DNA of 64,000 nt from Euclidia mi. Its lineage: Eukaryota > Arthropoda > Insecta > Lepidoptera > Erebidae. Where the stretch lies: contig OX123193.2 in the NCBI GenBank assembly GCA_944739405.2, positions 24,107,516-24,171,515 on the forward strand, written 5' to 3'. Below are positions 52,510-64,000 of this stretch, in pieces. Below the pieces are notes generated by a model. That model was not told where the DNA came from and ran no database searches. It saw nothing but the letters and a program-made list of their open reading frames with translations. How positions within the stretch are numbered: the first letter of the stretch is position 1; every line of letters begins with the position of its first letter. Made by a program: the position numbers and the translations under genes.

Positions 52510-54889
52510 TTACTTAGAATTTTTTATTTTATTATTTTGAAATTTCTCCAGTACATTAGGAATGTGTTTTACTAGATCATCAGCTGTTAGTTTGTACTCA
52601 TTTTCAATCCATAAATCTTTGAGATGGCTTATGATGGGCCCATACATTTTGCCTGGTGGCACACCAGCATCCTTCAACATTTTCCCAGACACTGGAAACC
52701 TGGGTACTTCCCAATTAGTGAATTGTTCCAACAGTTTTTCATCAGCTCTGTATTTTAATACTTCTGTGACATATTCAATTGCATCCTTTTGTTTCATTTT
52801 AGTATTGAGAACTAATTTTTCATATGGCCTGAAAAAGTAAATATGCTTTAGAAAGGTTTGCTGTACCTACTAATTCTAGTTCACCAGTAAAACTTATGGA
52901 AGATAAACATCCTTGGTTAGCAGCAGTACTTAAGGCAATTTATCTCCATATTGGTACTAACACTTCAGACTCTAGAAGTAGGATAGATTTTATGTCACAG
53001 CCATGTCTTCCAGGTACAGATTTTGTCATTAGGAATGTTTTTTAGTCTTTAAATATCTGGTTCTGTAGTAATTTTCATTTATACTTACAGTAACGGTCTT
53101 GAAGCCACTTTGTCCTCCCTGTGTTCCACTAAGAAATAAGTTAGATCTCTTTCATATCCTGATAGCTTTAGTCTATTGTGTAGAACTGTGACTTCGTCAA
53201 GATCTAGTAATAATGCTGCAAGATAACTCATTGGATGCAGCTTTAAGTGTTCTGCCCTTTTTATAACTCTGTCCAACTCATCAATATTTGCTGAGGCTGG
53301 TAGACCTGCCAATTAATAATTTTGGTGTCAATAATAGTCATTATAAATGTACATATCTCATAAAATGTTATTTTTCTTTTCTGGGCGACATTATAGCTAA
53401 GTGATGAAGCACATAGCTAAAGAAAAATGTTAGTTTGCTTACCTATATAATTTCCAACTCCTATGTCAATCATTGTTTTCAAGAGGCTGCCAGCAAAATT
53501 TCCTTGAAGTGTTTTTTTTAGTTCTACCCAAATCCTTTCTCCTGAGATATTTTGAAGCCCTTCAACATTCTCTCTAAGTACTTTAAGTGTCTCTTCTTCG
53601 TGATTGTTGGGCTCTAGTGCTATTTTGCCATAAAATCGGAAATATCTCATTATCCTGAGATAGTCCTCTTTAACTCTTATATCAGGGTCACCAACAAAAG
53701 CTACTCTCCGCTTTTGTAAATCTTCATATCCAAAAAAGTAGTCATATACTGATCCATCAAAACCTGAAAAGATACAATGTTAAGCTATTTAAATTTCCAA
53801 TTCCACAAAATCTTTGCTTCAACATATTATTATATCTCCTTTTAGCTCATCAAAAAGTCAAAGATATCCAATATACTGACTTACCCAGGAACATAGAATT
53901 GATAGTAAGATCTCTTCTGTTGGCATCTAATTTCCAATCAGTGGTAAATTCCACTTCTGCGTGACGTCCATCTGTGACCACATCTATCCTCAGTGTTGTC
54001 ACCTCAAAGCTTTCCTTATCATGTATTCTGGCCGTGATTGTGCCATGTTTCTCACCATTAGCATTGATCATTCTAACATTCTCAGCTGTGAACATATCTT
54101 TCATTTGCTGGGGAGTTGCTGTTGTGGCAAAATCAAGATCCTTAGGACTCTGGCCCATCAGCAAGTCTCTGTGGGAGGCATAAAATGTTTTAGACTATCT
54201 GATAAAAATAACAGATGGTTCCCATAAATCTGATGGACATCAATGGAAAATACTGACACTAAATTACCTTGATATTGCAATTTAATGGTTGAACTGGTTG
54301 AACATGGTTTTTAATATATTCTAACGACATATCTATAATGCAGGTTATAAATGTTATAATAGGTGTAAGTAGTATAACCAGAATGACGTATACATTGCAG
54401 ACTATTTCATAATGGTAAACAATAAAAGGAAAATGGTGTAATTATATGCAATTGCATCAATAAAATTAGGTACCTGACTGCTCCTCCGGCTACCCTTATT
54501 TCATACTGATATTTATCAAACAGTCTCTTCAACTCTGTCACTTCTGGTGTTAATATGTTTTTAAATTCTGCAGATTCCAGTTTTAGTATGACGGGATTTT
54601 CTCTACACTTCAACTCCATGTCTATTTTGGATCGAATTCTACGTCTTACAGAGTTGGTACCGGTGCTGTATACCTGTAAATCACATTCAAAGTGTCCAAT
54701 GCGACACTGACTAAGACTTAAAACATCAATACACACGACTTACAAATAGTTTTCAAGTTGCTGATCGATTAAATCCGTCAATTTACTCAATTTCAACTCA
54801 TGAAAATAGGTTATAGTGATATTTTAACAAATTACCCTTTTCGGGAAGTACTGAAACAACTTCGTTAATCCTAAGTATGTAGTGTACAT
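52510..54889 (-). CDS. Trnt1: CCA-adding tRNA nucleotidyltransferase, six exons
   Basis: It adds the 3'-CCA to tRNAs using CTP and ATP. Minus-strand exons: 54889-54836, 54673-54474, 54168-53885, 53763-53443, 53305-53089, 52828-52510; 1395 nt, 464 residues, phases agree. It is a class II enzyme: G81-G-A-V-R-D motif, catalytic D95-L-D97 in L-D-F-A-T-T-A, R-R-D-L-T-I-N-S-M-F (motif B), and the E-D-Y-L-R-I-M-R block (motif D region that templates nucleotide choice). The C-terminal helical body and tail follow. The first exon gives M-Y-T-T-Y-L-G-L-T-K-L-F-Q-Y-F-P-K-R and exon 2 begins Arg-rich, together a likely mitochondrial presequence. Met37 provides an alternative start for the cytosolic/nuclear form, as known for animal TRNT1 (inference for this gene). 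Confidence 0.92.
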
Positions 54890-55590
54890 AACGCGACGAT
54901 AAAGAATAAGGCGTGCGAATAGCTAACTAATAATTTAGAAGCTTTTACTCTAGAAATAAAATAATAACATCGGGTGGCAGGAACTGTGATAAGTATGTCA
55001 ATAATGTCAAAATGATTATTAAGATTAGATCAATGAAATGTCAAAAATCCAAAACATTCGGCGCTGGTGCTGTCAATCTACAAAATTAATTTATTTTTTA
55101 CATACTTAAAGATCTCAAACATCTTGATAACTAGTAACAGTTTTCATGGGTTCACGATTTTCCATAGGCGAGATCACGAATTAAGGATTGATCATTAGAT
55201 GGCAGGTGCAGCTTCGAATGTAGATTTTCTAGGGTTCCGTGGCCAATTGGTAAGAAATTACACCCGATTCTGCATCCGAGATTTGCCATATCTACCTGCC
55301 ACATCCACTTTATTACAATCCAACCAAATCTATTCCATATGTACATAATTATACTGGCTTAGTGGCCACACACTGAACTTAGCCAACGGCAAACAGCAGT
55401 TCTAACTTATACGTACCAAGTTCACTTAGTGTGGTGAGTTTAAAAAGCATTGATGCACAACAAACCCGATAAAAGTCATTAAACGATCATTCTAAAATTA
55501 TTTACTTATTCTTATTTTTTTTAACATGACGCAATCCCAGGCTCAGAAACACTAGAAGACATCCACCAATTTATGAAAATATAAAGCGAT
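54890..55590. other. Upstream flank of TRNT1
   Basis: No repeat or gene recognised. The TRNT1 promoter must be near 54890-55000. Confidence 0.35.
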
Positions 55591-55593
55591 AGT

Positions 55594-56025
55594 ACCGATA
55601 GCCTAGTGGAGATACCAACAGACTGCCATGTATCGTGCCATGTTCGACTCCACGCCGCGCACCTCTGACTTTTCGGAGTTATGTGCCTATTGAATTGTTA
55701 ATTACCGCTTGCCCCGCACATCGGAGGGCACATAAAGCCACAGCATAAAGCCGTCGGTTCCGGTTGTCATGAAGGTCTTTGACAGTTGTTATAGGACGTC
55801 AGTCAGTACCGTCATCGCCGTCAGTCATTATATATGGTCAGTACCTTCTAAATAAATTGACACTGGTCTAAAGCATATGGAATGGAATATCGCTAGCCCT
55901 TCTGGTTGCAGAGGTCAGACAGGCAGTCGCTCTGTGGAAAAGCTAATATTCAGCCAAATCCGGTTAGACTAGTAAGCGGCCCCCAGGTTGAAACTGGAAT
56001 AACGCTAGGAGGATGACAAAGCGAT
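55594..56025 (+). repeat. SINE (GATGATGATGAA family), near full length
   Basis: tRNA-like head 'GATAGCCTAGTGGAGATACC' (A box), weak B box (GTTCGACTCC), body 'cgcttgccccgcacatcgga', 'gacagttgttatagg', then 'gcagtcgctctgtgg' and 'gataacgctaggaggatgac'. A more diverged version of 59972-60372. Confidence 0.75.
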
Positions 56026-56779
56026 AATATGTAAACCAACTATTGATCCGTTGAAAACTGGGAAATTAAAGGAGCCTCAGACTTGGTTAATAGTTAGCTA
56101 GTGGTAGTTGGTACCCTACGCCATAATGTACCTTGTTGATAGGCGATCGGTAAATAAATGCCTCAAAAAAATTTAAGTACTTTGAAACTATTATAGGTAT
56201 CGCCAAATTTCTAGTTCCCTCTGAAGTTGTTGCGTATAGCTGCGCAGTAATCTAAAATTAGGTGTCAGCGGGACAGGGGCGGTTAGCGAGCGGGTGGTAG
56301 CGTGACGCATTCGGCTGTGATTGGTTACATTCGGATTATATGTTCTATTGCATTAGAAATTTGAATTTGTGTTCGAATCTTCCGTAAAAGTACAGTCACA
56401 AGAAAAGCGCTACGCAAGTTTAAATTATCTATTTAGTGTACAGTTTTCAGCATCTTTTTGCTTTAATATTAGACCCTGGTTCACATTTGGTTCATCATTC
56501 TGCTGTCGCAATAAACTAAAACTTATTTGTCATTATGGTATCACAAATATGTAGATTTACCTATTAGAAATGTATATTTTTGTAAAGATTTTCTTTATGA
56601 CTGTACCTGCGCAAACACGTCAGTGGTGCAACTTCAGAGAGCACAAGAAGTTTGGCGAAAACTAAACTTGGCTTTTTCCTGTATCCCTTAAAAGCATTTG
56701 ACACTGTCTCGGTTACTCTTCTCTTGCAAAAAATAAGACGAATTTGTGTTATGTGGCTTAGCAAATGCTTTCTTTAATT

Positions 56780-57165
56780 TTTATTAAAATGCTTACCTAA
56801 TTGTTCAAAGGTTGTGTCATGCAAGAAAAAGATGCATTTCTTACCCATGGATGCCACAGGGCAGCGTGCTTGGCCCCATTGTTTTTTATATTTATTATTT
56901 TTATAATAAACGCTTTACAAATAAACAATTTTATAATAAACTAGAAGATGCCCGCAGTTACACCCGCGTTATTGAAGGCATAATAAATTATTAGCACGCT
57001 GCCCCATTGTTTTTACTACACCTAAATGATCTTGATGCAATGGAGAAACTCGATGGGAGTGAATGAAGCAAGAGACATGTCAGGATCGTTGCAAATTGCG
57101 TTCCGTAGTCTCTGTCTACCCCTTCGGGAAACGTAGGTCTTCGTATGTATGTATGTAAATGATCT
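56780..57165 (+). mobile_element. LINE relics (RT motif and RTE-type tail)
   Basis: At about 56850-56910 the plus strand reads P-Q-G-S-V-L-G-P-I-V-F, an RT motif. At 56936-56995 'ctagaagatgcccgcagttac' is a retroposon tail. At about 57080-57165 'ctctgtctaccccttcggg' followed by TATGTATGTATGT is another LINE end. Several fossils are stacked here. Confidence 0.5.
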
Positions 57166-57477
57166 TTTTAAGCTTCATGTGCTACGAGTAGATTGTAATA
57201 AAATTACCATGCCGTTTAGCGATATTGGTTGAAAACTCGCATTATTGCTGAAGAGCTGAGAGTATAAATACGGCACTGGAGATTAGCTGAGATCTCTCTC
57301 ATATCACCCAGAAAAATGTATGTGGAGTTGTGTCACACAGCAGTAGGTACATATCCATGAGCCTGTTAAATGAGCATGTATAAGAATGTTTGTATATCAA
57401 ACATTCATATTACATTTGCAGGCGCAAACTCAAACAGAAAGACACTCACTCACTTCTAAATTAATATTTGTGTTTTT

Positions 57478-58065
57478 TTAGGGTTCCTCCTCCTCTAGGT
57501 TTTTTAGGGACCTCACAAGGTAAAAAAGGAACCCTTATAAGATCACTTTCTTGTCCGTCTGTCTGTCTGTCTGTCTGTCCGTGTGTCACCACTGATTTTC
57601 TCAGGAACGGGTGGACCTAGCAAATTGAAATTTATACCAGATACTGAAGTCTATGGTTCCTATTAGGTGTATAAAAATCAAGGTCCTGGGTCAACCCGAT
57701 AAAAAGATGTGGTCAAAATTAGATTTTTGCGAAAATTTGTAAGTACCAAAATTAACCTTAATTTTCAACTTTTTTTAATTTTCGGAATTTTTCCTTTACT
57801 TGTGCTGTAAGACCTTGGTTTTAACCAAAATTGACAATTCTAGGTCAACCGTAAGTACCCTATAGGTTTTGGGTCGAAAACCTATATGGTAGTTCCCGTT
57901 GAACTAGAATCACAAAATTTGGCCAAAGGCAGGGTCTTATAGCACAAATAAAGGAAAAATTACAAAAAATTAAAAAGTGGAATATTTAACGGTGTCCCCA
58001 TACATACATAGTAGAGTACGGAACACTCGGTGCGCGGGTCAGACTCGCACTTGCCCGATTTTTTT
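57478..58065 (-). repeat. Interspersed repeat, inverted relative to 34189-34731
   Basis: The left end 'agggttcctcc' and right end 'cgcgggtcagactcgcacttgcccga' are the reverse of the repeat in LINE ORF1. It contains a (GTCT)n run at about 57558-57582 and an internal inverted tract ('caattctaggtcaaccgtaag' area). Confidence 0.6.
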
Positions 58066-58069
58066 TTAT

Positions 58070-58700
58070 TTTCATAGAGTATTATAGCACTGCATAATTA
58101 TAAGACCTATGTAGGTATACTTCGGAATAATACCTACAAAAACGGGTTGCTGTGCCTAACTACTTAAATAGGATATAGGCAGGGTTGCAAATACTTTGTG
58201 AACTATGCAAATGTATTATTATTAGTTATTAACTTATTACGTACAGTAAAAAGGGGAACAGACAAAAGTTGAGTGTAACAAGCAGCTTTATTGCAACATC
58301 CAACAATACATCCACCTGTATTGACGTGCGCTAGCTTTCTTTTGTGTTACTATTTCTATCCACTAAGCCTTACTCTCATTTTGTAGTACACAAAGGTAGG
58401 GACAATCATTGGTAACACTCTCTATACTCCGCCAGGTATGTGTCCACAGATGCTCAGGGGCAGTTCAAAGCTTGACAGTACTTATGCAAAACACATCAAG
58501 ATAACATTATTTTCAGCCAAGTGCAACTCGTTATGAATAAGGTGCTTTTCTCTATCTTTGCCACGCCAGCTGTTATAAGCTTTGAAGAATTTGAGGTCGA
58601 TAAGTTTAAACAGAACAATGTATATAGGTGGCCATCTTTATTGGTTAAAATACAGTTCAATAATTACAGACAATAAAAGTTGACTTAATGACGAAACTAG
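58070..58700. other. 3' flank of SRP54
   Basis: No repeat or additional gene recognised. It includes the 3' UTR of the minus-strand SRP54. Confidence 0.35.
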
Positions 58701-58708
58701 ATCTAGTG

Positions 58709-61551
58709 TCATTTACCACCCATTAAACTATTCATTCCACTGGAGCCCTGCTGTAGTTGCCTCATCATGTTGTGAAGACCGGTCATGCCTCCCATCTGCT
58801 GCAGAATACGGGGATCCATCATCTTTGCCATCTGTTGATTGAGCTTCACCATTTGAGTTTGGTTGACATTCTTCGCCATATCGCCTCCTTTGAACAGTCC
58901 CTTGATACCTCCCATCTTTTTAACTACAGCTGCAAACTTAGTGTACTGAGCAATCAAGTCTTTTACGTCTCTTTCTGTGACACCGGCGCCCTGCGCCACT
59001 CGGGTGATTCTGGTGGGTTGTTTGGAAAATAACTTGGCGCCATCGCGATGGTCAAGTTCACCTTCGTTCATGGAGTCCATTATGGTCATAAGCCGTTTCA
59101 ATTTAGCCATAGATTCTTGTTCACTTCCTTTTGACATTAGGTCTTGGGAGAAACCTGGAATCATGCCCTATAAAAAAGAAAGATAAGAATTATAGCTGTG
59201 CATTAAATGTAACAGGATATTTTTTTCATATACAGGTATGATTTATATAGAAGTACATACCATAATTTGTGAGAAAGGTCCCATTTTCATGACATTTTGG
59301 AATTGTTCATACATAGCCCTCAAGGTGAACTGTCCATGTTTAAGTTTTTCTAATAACTCATCATTGTCGTCTAGTTTGAGCTCATTCACTTTGTCTAAAA
59401 GACCCTCAATGTCACCCATACCAAGGAGCTTGTTTATAAAAGGTTTTGTTTTGAATGGTTCCAAGTCATCAATGTGTTCTCCTGTACCTATGAAGATAAT
59501 GGGACTCTGTGTCGCGGCAACACTGAAAGCACACAAAAATACTTTATATTCTCAAACTCGTATTCTCGTAGTCATGCACGTGATATGTACGCATAACTTA
59601 CGGGCACGTTACTTATTTTATGTAGTGTTATTATTTAGCAATGTATGTTAATAATAATATCCTGATACAATCCAAAGATGGCTATTTTATAAATGCCCAA
59701 ACTAGGCAGAGTTGAGTAGCCCTGGTACTCATCCATAACAAACAGACAAACGATAAACGTAATAAAAATACTTATGTGTACTTAAGTACATACAAATTAT
59801 AGCTAAACTATTTTCGGACGTAAAACAATCATCATTAGGTAGGAATGGAAACACAACCTCTGGCTCAGCATTTAAGGTCACTCACCATTGGATCAACAAG
59901 CTGGTTGTCCAGATATCATAATTAGGACACAATAAATGTACAATAAATAATACCTAATAATTATGGATATATCAGGCAGTGATAGCCTAGTGGAGATACC
60001 AACAGACTGCAATGCAGAGGGTATCGGGTTCGAAACCACGGCGCGCACCGATGACTTTTCGAAGTTAAGTGCGTATTAAATTGTTAATTATCGCTTGCCC
60101 CGTGCCTCGGAGAGCACATCACGTCGGTCCCAGCTGTCGTGAAAATCTTTGACAGTTGTTACGGGGAGTCAGTACTCTCAAATAAACTGATACTGGTCTA
60201 AACCATAGAATATCGCTAACCCTTTGGGTTACGGAGGTCAGACGGCAGTCGCTCTGTGGAAAAATTGATATTCTGTCATATCTGGTTAGACCAGTGAGCG
60301 GACCTCGGGCTCCAAGGCTGTAAGTCTTGGATGCAACCGGGATAACGCTGGGGCGATGATGATGATGAATTATGGATATAAAAATACTCACGCTGATAAT
60401 GCACCACCACCTTTAGCATGACCATCTAATTTGGTTATAATAACTGAACCAATGTCTACTTTCTCTTTGAAGGCCCTGGCTTGAGCCTCGCAAGCTTGAC
60501 CAATTGTTGCGTCCATCACGAAAATTATGTTGTCAGGTTTCTGGAAATTAATAGCACTATTTTTGTATCTAAATGGTAACAAAAGGGTATATGAAGGACA
60601 AACTAAAAATTAAAACTCTATATTATTGTACAATCAAACAAGTTGGTGCTGGACCAGTTTGAAAAAAATCCTTGGCTCGCTCATAGTCGAGGCCTCGAGG
60701 CACACTAGAAACTGTGTGCGTGTAAAGTAGCACTGGAAGCGACGATGTCTTGCTGAGCGATTCTCGCCCTTATTGTGGTCTAGCGGCAAGTTGTTCGACT
60801 GTACGTCGTCTTTTTACATATATGTTCTACTAGACTTTGCCCACAGCTCTGCCCACGGTCATTATACACCCAAACCTTTCTCAGGAATCATAATTATTAT
60901 TTATTGGTGAAAACCGTACAAAAATTAGTTTAATAGGTTGTGAGTTTGTACCGATCATACGTAGTCAGGACGCGAGAAGAACATAATTTTGTAACAAGTG
61001 TAGACCTACGTACACATAGAAGTGCAAGTTTAAGCACGCATTCGGCGCATTTGTGCCTTCATACAGAATTGGATGATTAGTCAAAAAGTTCAGTACCTAC
61101 AGAAACGAAGGCAGTTAAATGCATGACAATCTAACTGTATGCATGAAAAGCAACAACAATAAATGTATATAGGTACACACTGCAATATGGCAAGCTAGAC
61201 AGTTTGACCTTTATAACATTCTTATTGCGTAAGAAATAAGTATTAAAAGCGAACTGCAAAAGTTTAGCGTCATTTGTTGCTATTTGTTTGTTATTATAGC
61301 AACATCTATCAAAACTTTGTCATCTACAATACAGCTATTGTTCTTTATTACCAAAAGAATAACAAACTAGTGAATATTATAATAGTTGTATATGTCTTAC
61401 AATAGCATTAGCGACAGCCAACATCTCCTCAAACAGTGACTCTTCTTGTTTATGACGACCACTCGTATCCACAATAATCATCTCGAATCCTTCCTTCTTG
61501 AACATCTCCACACCTGTTGTTGCTATCACCACAGGGTCTACTTCTGTGTAA
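58709..61551 (-). CDS. Srp54: Signal recognition particle 54-kDa subunit, 3' exons only
   Basis: This GTPase binds signal sequences and SRP RNA to target ribosomes to the ER. Four minus-strand exons: 61551-61401, 60540-60392, 59522-59261, 59167-58709, with consistent phases; 339 residues to stop. Start and roughly the first 165 residues (N domain, P-loop) lie beyond the window. Visible G-domain parts: V-D-T-S-G-R-H (G3), T-K-L-D-G-H-A-K-G-G-G (G4 and closing loop), F-I-G-T-G-E-H-I-D-D-L. The M domain is methionine-rich with L-L-G-M-G-D-I-E-G-L, the L-M-T-I-M-D-S-M helix, S-K-Q-P-T-R-I-T-R-V-A-Q-G-A-G and the G-G-I-K-G-L-F-K-G-G-D-M RNA-binding region. The end (G-M-N-S-L-M-G-G-K) is shorter than in vertebrates. 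Introns contain a SINE (59972-60372) and, upstream, a LINE. Confidence 0.95.
59972..60372 (+). repeat. Full-length tRNA-derived SINE in SRP54 intron
   Basis: Head 'GTGATAGCCTAGTGGAGATA' (A box), B box GGGTTCGAAACC at about 60026-60037, a ~330-bp body, and the tail GATGATGATGATGAA. It is the best copy of the family in the window and the reference for the others; antisense to SRP54. Confidence 0.85.
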
Positions 61552-61589
61552 CTGTAAAAATAAACAATAAAATTATATGAATAATGTCT

Positions 61590-62500
61590 AGTTGTTTAAT
61601 CTTTGGTTAGCCTTAGCCGGCTTATAAAAACCGCAAGTCCTAACTTATAAATTGCATGTATGGCCCTCTTTTGAATGACAAAAATAGTCTGTATATCAAC
61701 ACCTGTACCCCATAACATTATACCGTAAGACATTACGCTGTGAAAATAACTAAAGTAAACTAGTCTAGCAGTATGTATATCTGTGAATTCCCTAACTTTT
61801 CTAACTGCAAACGCTGCGGCATTAAGTTTTACTGCGAGACAGGATATTTGGGCACCCCACTGAAGCTTACTATCTAAAGTTAGACCTAAGAATATGGTTG
61901 ATTCGACTAGTAAGTAATTATATTAGTAGGAACACTTTTGACATTAGGCAAAGATAATTTAACACATTTGGTTTTGCTTGGGTTGAGTACCAAATTATTT
62001 GTCGAAAACCAATCTAATACTTGTGCAAGAGCGTTATTGACTGTATCAATTTGTTACTTGAATTGCGATCAACTTTAAAAATTAGTGACGTATCGTCGGC
62101 AAACAAAACAATATCACATACATTTTGAACAAAGAATGGCAAATGGCAAATCATTAATATATATTAAAAAAAGAAATAGACCGAGAATAGAGCCCTGTGG
62201 AATGACCATTCCTACTGGCAAACCTAGCGACCTACTCCCATTAACATCTACATACTGAATTCTATCTCTAAGTTAGCTCGCAACTAGCTCTAATACCATA
62301 AAGTTTCAATTTACGTAAAAGTGTATTATGTTCCAAACAATCAAACGCCTTTGACATGTCACAAAAAACACCAATGGCATCCTTCGAGTTTTCCCAAGCA
62401 TTAAAAATATGCTTTAACAAAGTTACACCGGCATCAACGGTCATATATTTTGTATTGGACGCGCCGCACACGTGTGGCCGCCACCGGTGGCGGCCACTCG
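61590..62500 (-). mobile_element. Jockey-like LINE fragment in SRP54 intron
   Basis: Minus-strand blocks in order from 62500 leftwards: D-M-S-K-A-F-D-C-L-E-H, P-Q-G-S-I-L-G, Y-I-N-D-L-P, N-P-S-K-T-K, L-G-L-T-L-D-S-K-L-Q-W-G, A-R-L-V-Y-F-S-Y-F-H-S-V-M-S-Y-G. Stops and frameshifts throughout; the endonuclease is absent. Confidence 0.75.
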
Positions 62501-62620
62501 CTACAGAAGTAAAATGTATGAAAAAGTGTGTTAAGTGGCTGTCGCTGGCCACCAGTGGCTGTCGCTGGCCACCAGTGGCTGTGATCGGTGGCCCGTTTGC
62601 GCCGACCCTAACATTTCCAT
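62455..62620. repeat. GC-rich palindromic repeat at the LINE border
   Basis: It starts with a palindromic GGCCGCCACCGGTGGCGGCC core (about 62476-62495) and contains two tandem copies of GGCTGTCGCTGGCCACCAGT (about 62537-62577), ending 'gcccgtttgcgccga'. Probably an inverted-repeat element inserted in the LINE. Confidence 0.55.
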
Positions 62621-62624
62621 GAAT

Positions 62625-63885
62625 GGCCGAAATAAAAAGTAAGGAAAGAAATCGCTTATATTTTAAAAACGATTTTATTCTAAATGCAGCAAGAACAGAT
62701 TGGAGAAATTAGTAATTTGAAAAATAAACACAATCTTAGCAAATTGCTAATGTAAATTTAAGGCAAGTATGGTACCTATTCAATTTTTTTGTTTATTTGA
62801 TACAAATGATGTCCTTTATCAAACATTTTTCGAAATTAATGTTTTTGATCTTGATTTTTTTTTTACTGTTAAGTAAGTAAGTATTGTATGTAGCTATCCC
62901 AGCCTTTTGCAACACCTCTATAGAAGCTTCGCAACCCCTCTCAAGAGGCTTTCCAAAGGTTGAAAAACACTGACATAAAATATACTAACTCAACTAATTA
63001 TTTAAACTATGCAAAATATTTAAGTAATAATAATGAACCTTGATCAATTGAAGCAGTGATGGATTTATTGTACTTATGAACCGAGGTCAATTTGTTATTG
63101 TTACACTTCCATTTAAATAAATATATGTAAAAAACCAATGTTGTGCATGATGATGTTATATTAGTCACAGTCAGGTCGAAAATTGTTTACTATACTTACT
63201 CATGAAGTATTTGAATAATTTAGTTTAACAACCAGTCACAATATTTTATCTATCAATAGATCTAGCTACTAAAGACTACATATTTAATGAAATCCAGTTA
63301 TCTCTATCATAGCAACAACAGAAATTTTTTTAATGTACTTGTACTGTAGATGCCTTGGTAGATGTTTGTCAAATAGAATACATACACACCACTATTTTTT
63401 AATTAGTACAAAAACTACTAGGACCTATTATTGAAGACATTATTATCATATATGTGACATAAGAATTTCGTAATATCTATAAATAGCCAAGTTATAATCA
63501 TTTGGTTTTTGTAGAAAATCTCACCAAAATCATAGACATATTTTACAATCCATTCACTACTTCATTGATAGTATTTACTTTCCGTCCTACTCTTATGCAT
63601 TCTTTCCGTCGCACTTATAATAAAGGTAGCCTTAGAAAATAAAATGAAGCAAAATAAACAGTGTAGGTAGATACTTTTTAATTTTCTTAATTCTACCCTC
63701 TCATTCATAGTTTATCCGGGCTTAGGACCGGCAAAATTTACCGTTTTACAAGTAATTAAATACGAAGGTATGTAATTAGAAAGCAAACACATATCAAAAT
63801 GAAAGAAGGTATTCTGTAATAAAAGAAAACAGTAATTTTGGCGTATTTATGAAGTTAGAATCATCTGCTATTTACAAATTATTTT
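62625..63885. other. SRP54 intron, no further exon recognised
   Basis: AT-rich. I searched the minus strand for the expected preceding SRP54 exon and found none, so the intron extends past the window edge. Confidence 0.4.
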
Positions 63886-63887
63886 AT

Positions 63888-64000
63888 CATCATCATGTCA
63901 GCCTAGAGACGACCACTGCTGGACAAAGGCCTCTCTCAAGGCTCTCCACACAGACCGATTTTGAGCCGCCCGCCTCAAATTACTATTTACTTAAGTAGGT
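63888..64000 (-). mobile_element. RTE-like LINE 3' end, cut by the window edge
   Basis: The plus strand reads ATCATCATCATGTCAGCCTAG then 'gacgaccactgctggacaaaggcctctc', 'ggctctccacacagaccgattttgagccgcccgc': the inverse of the C-terminus seen at 20600-20690 (V-E-Q-W-T-S-L-G-stop). Confidence 0.75.

Noticed and set aside
58757..59651. Plus-strand open frames over SRP54
   Set aside because: Antisense shadows of SRP54 exons.
1..64000. A defence island, phage or operon-like system
   Set aside because: The window is intron-rich animal DNA; gene order shows no operon logic and no microbial mobile or defence gene was found.

Overview
This is animal nuclear DNA, almost certainly from a moth or butterfly (Lepidoptera). 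The genes are split by AT-rich GT-AG introns and encode ordinary eukaryotic proteins. The space between and inside them is packed with repeats of lepidopteran type: tRNA-derived SINEs ending in GATGATGATGAA, RTE-like LINE 3' ends, Jockey-like and I-like LINEs, a Penelope-like fragment, and hAT-like, Tc1/mariner-like, pogo-like and piggyBac-like DNA elements. I cannot name the species.

Layout. 1-12.5 kb: the last exon of one threonine dehydratase gene (493-645), then a complete ten-exon paralogue (4297-12469, + strand, 440 codons) whose introns hold LINE and SINE debris. 12.5-16.2 kb: LINE fragments and a piggyBac-like element. 16.3-17.1 kb: pterin-4a-carbinolamine dehydratase (- strand, 3 exons). 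17.9-33.8 kb: a transposon-dense stretch holding one THAP-domain gene (18926-21148, - strand, 4 exons), two further isolated THAP first exons (27044-27120 + and 31979-32058 -), three copies of a ~430-bp terminal-inverted-repeat element, two hAT-like elements and two pogo-like elements. 33.8-40.1 kb: a nearly complete I-like LINE with two ORFs, each disabled once. 40.1-42.7 kb: two Tc1-like deletion derivatives around a fold-back element. 42.8-43.8 kb: an uninterrupted XRCC3-type RAD51 paralogue. 44-50 kb: SINEs, a 2.66-kb element with ~820-bp inverted arms, and another Tc1-like copy. 50.5-54.9 kb: ZFYVE19/ANCHR-like (+, 6 exons) converging on the CCA-adding tRNA nucleotidyltransferase (-, 6 exons). 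55-58.6 kb: repeats. 58.7-61.6 kb and beyond the right edge: the 3' half of SRP54 (-).

The host genes are housekeeping genes (amino-acid catabolism, pterin recycling, homologous recombination, abscission checkpoint, tRNA maturation, protein targeting) and do not form one pathway. Exon joins were worked out by hand; in every multi-exon model the summed length and phase are consistent. The most unusual material is in the repeats: clean 8-bp and TA target duplications that define several elements end to end, a copy with back-to-back perfect palindromes, a GC-AG intron, and three THAP first exons within 11 kb.
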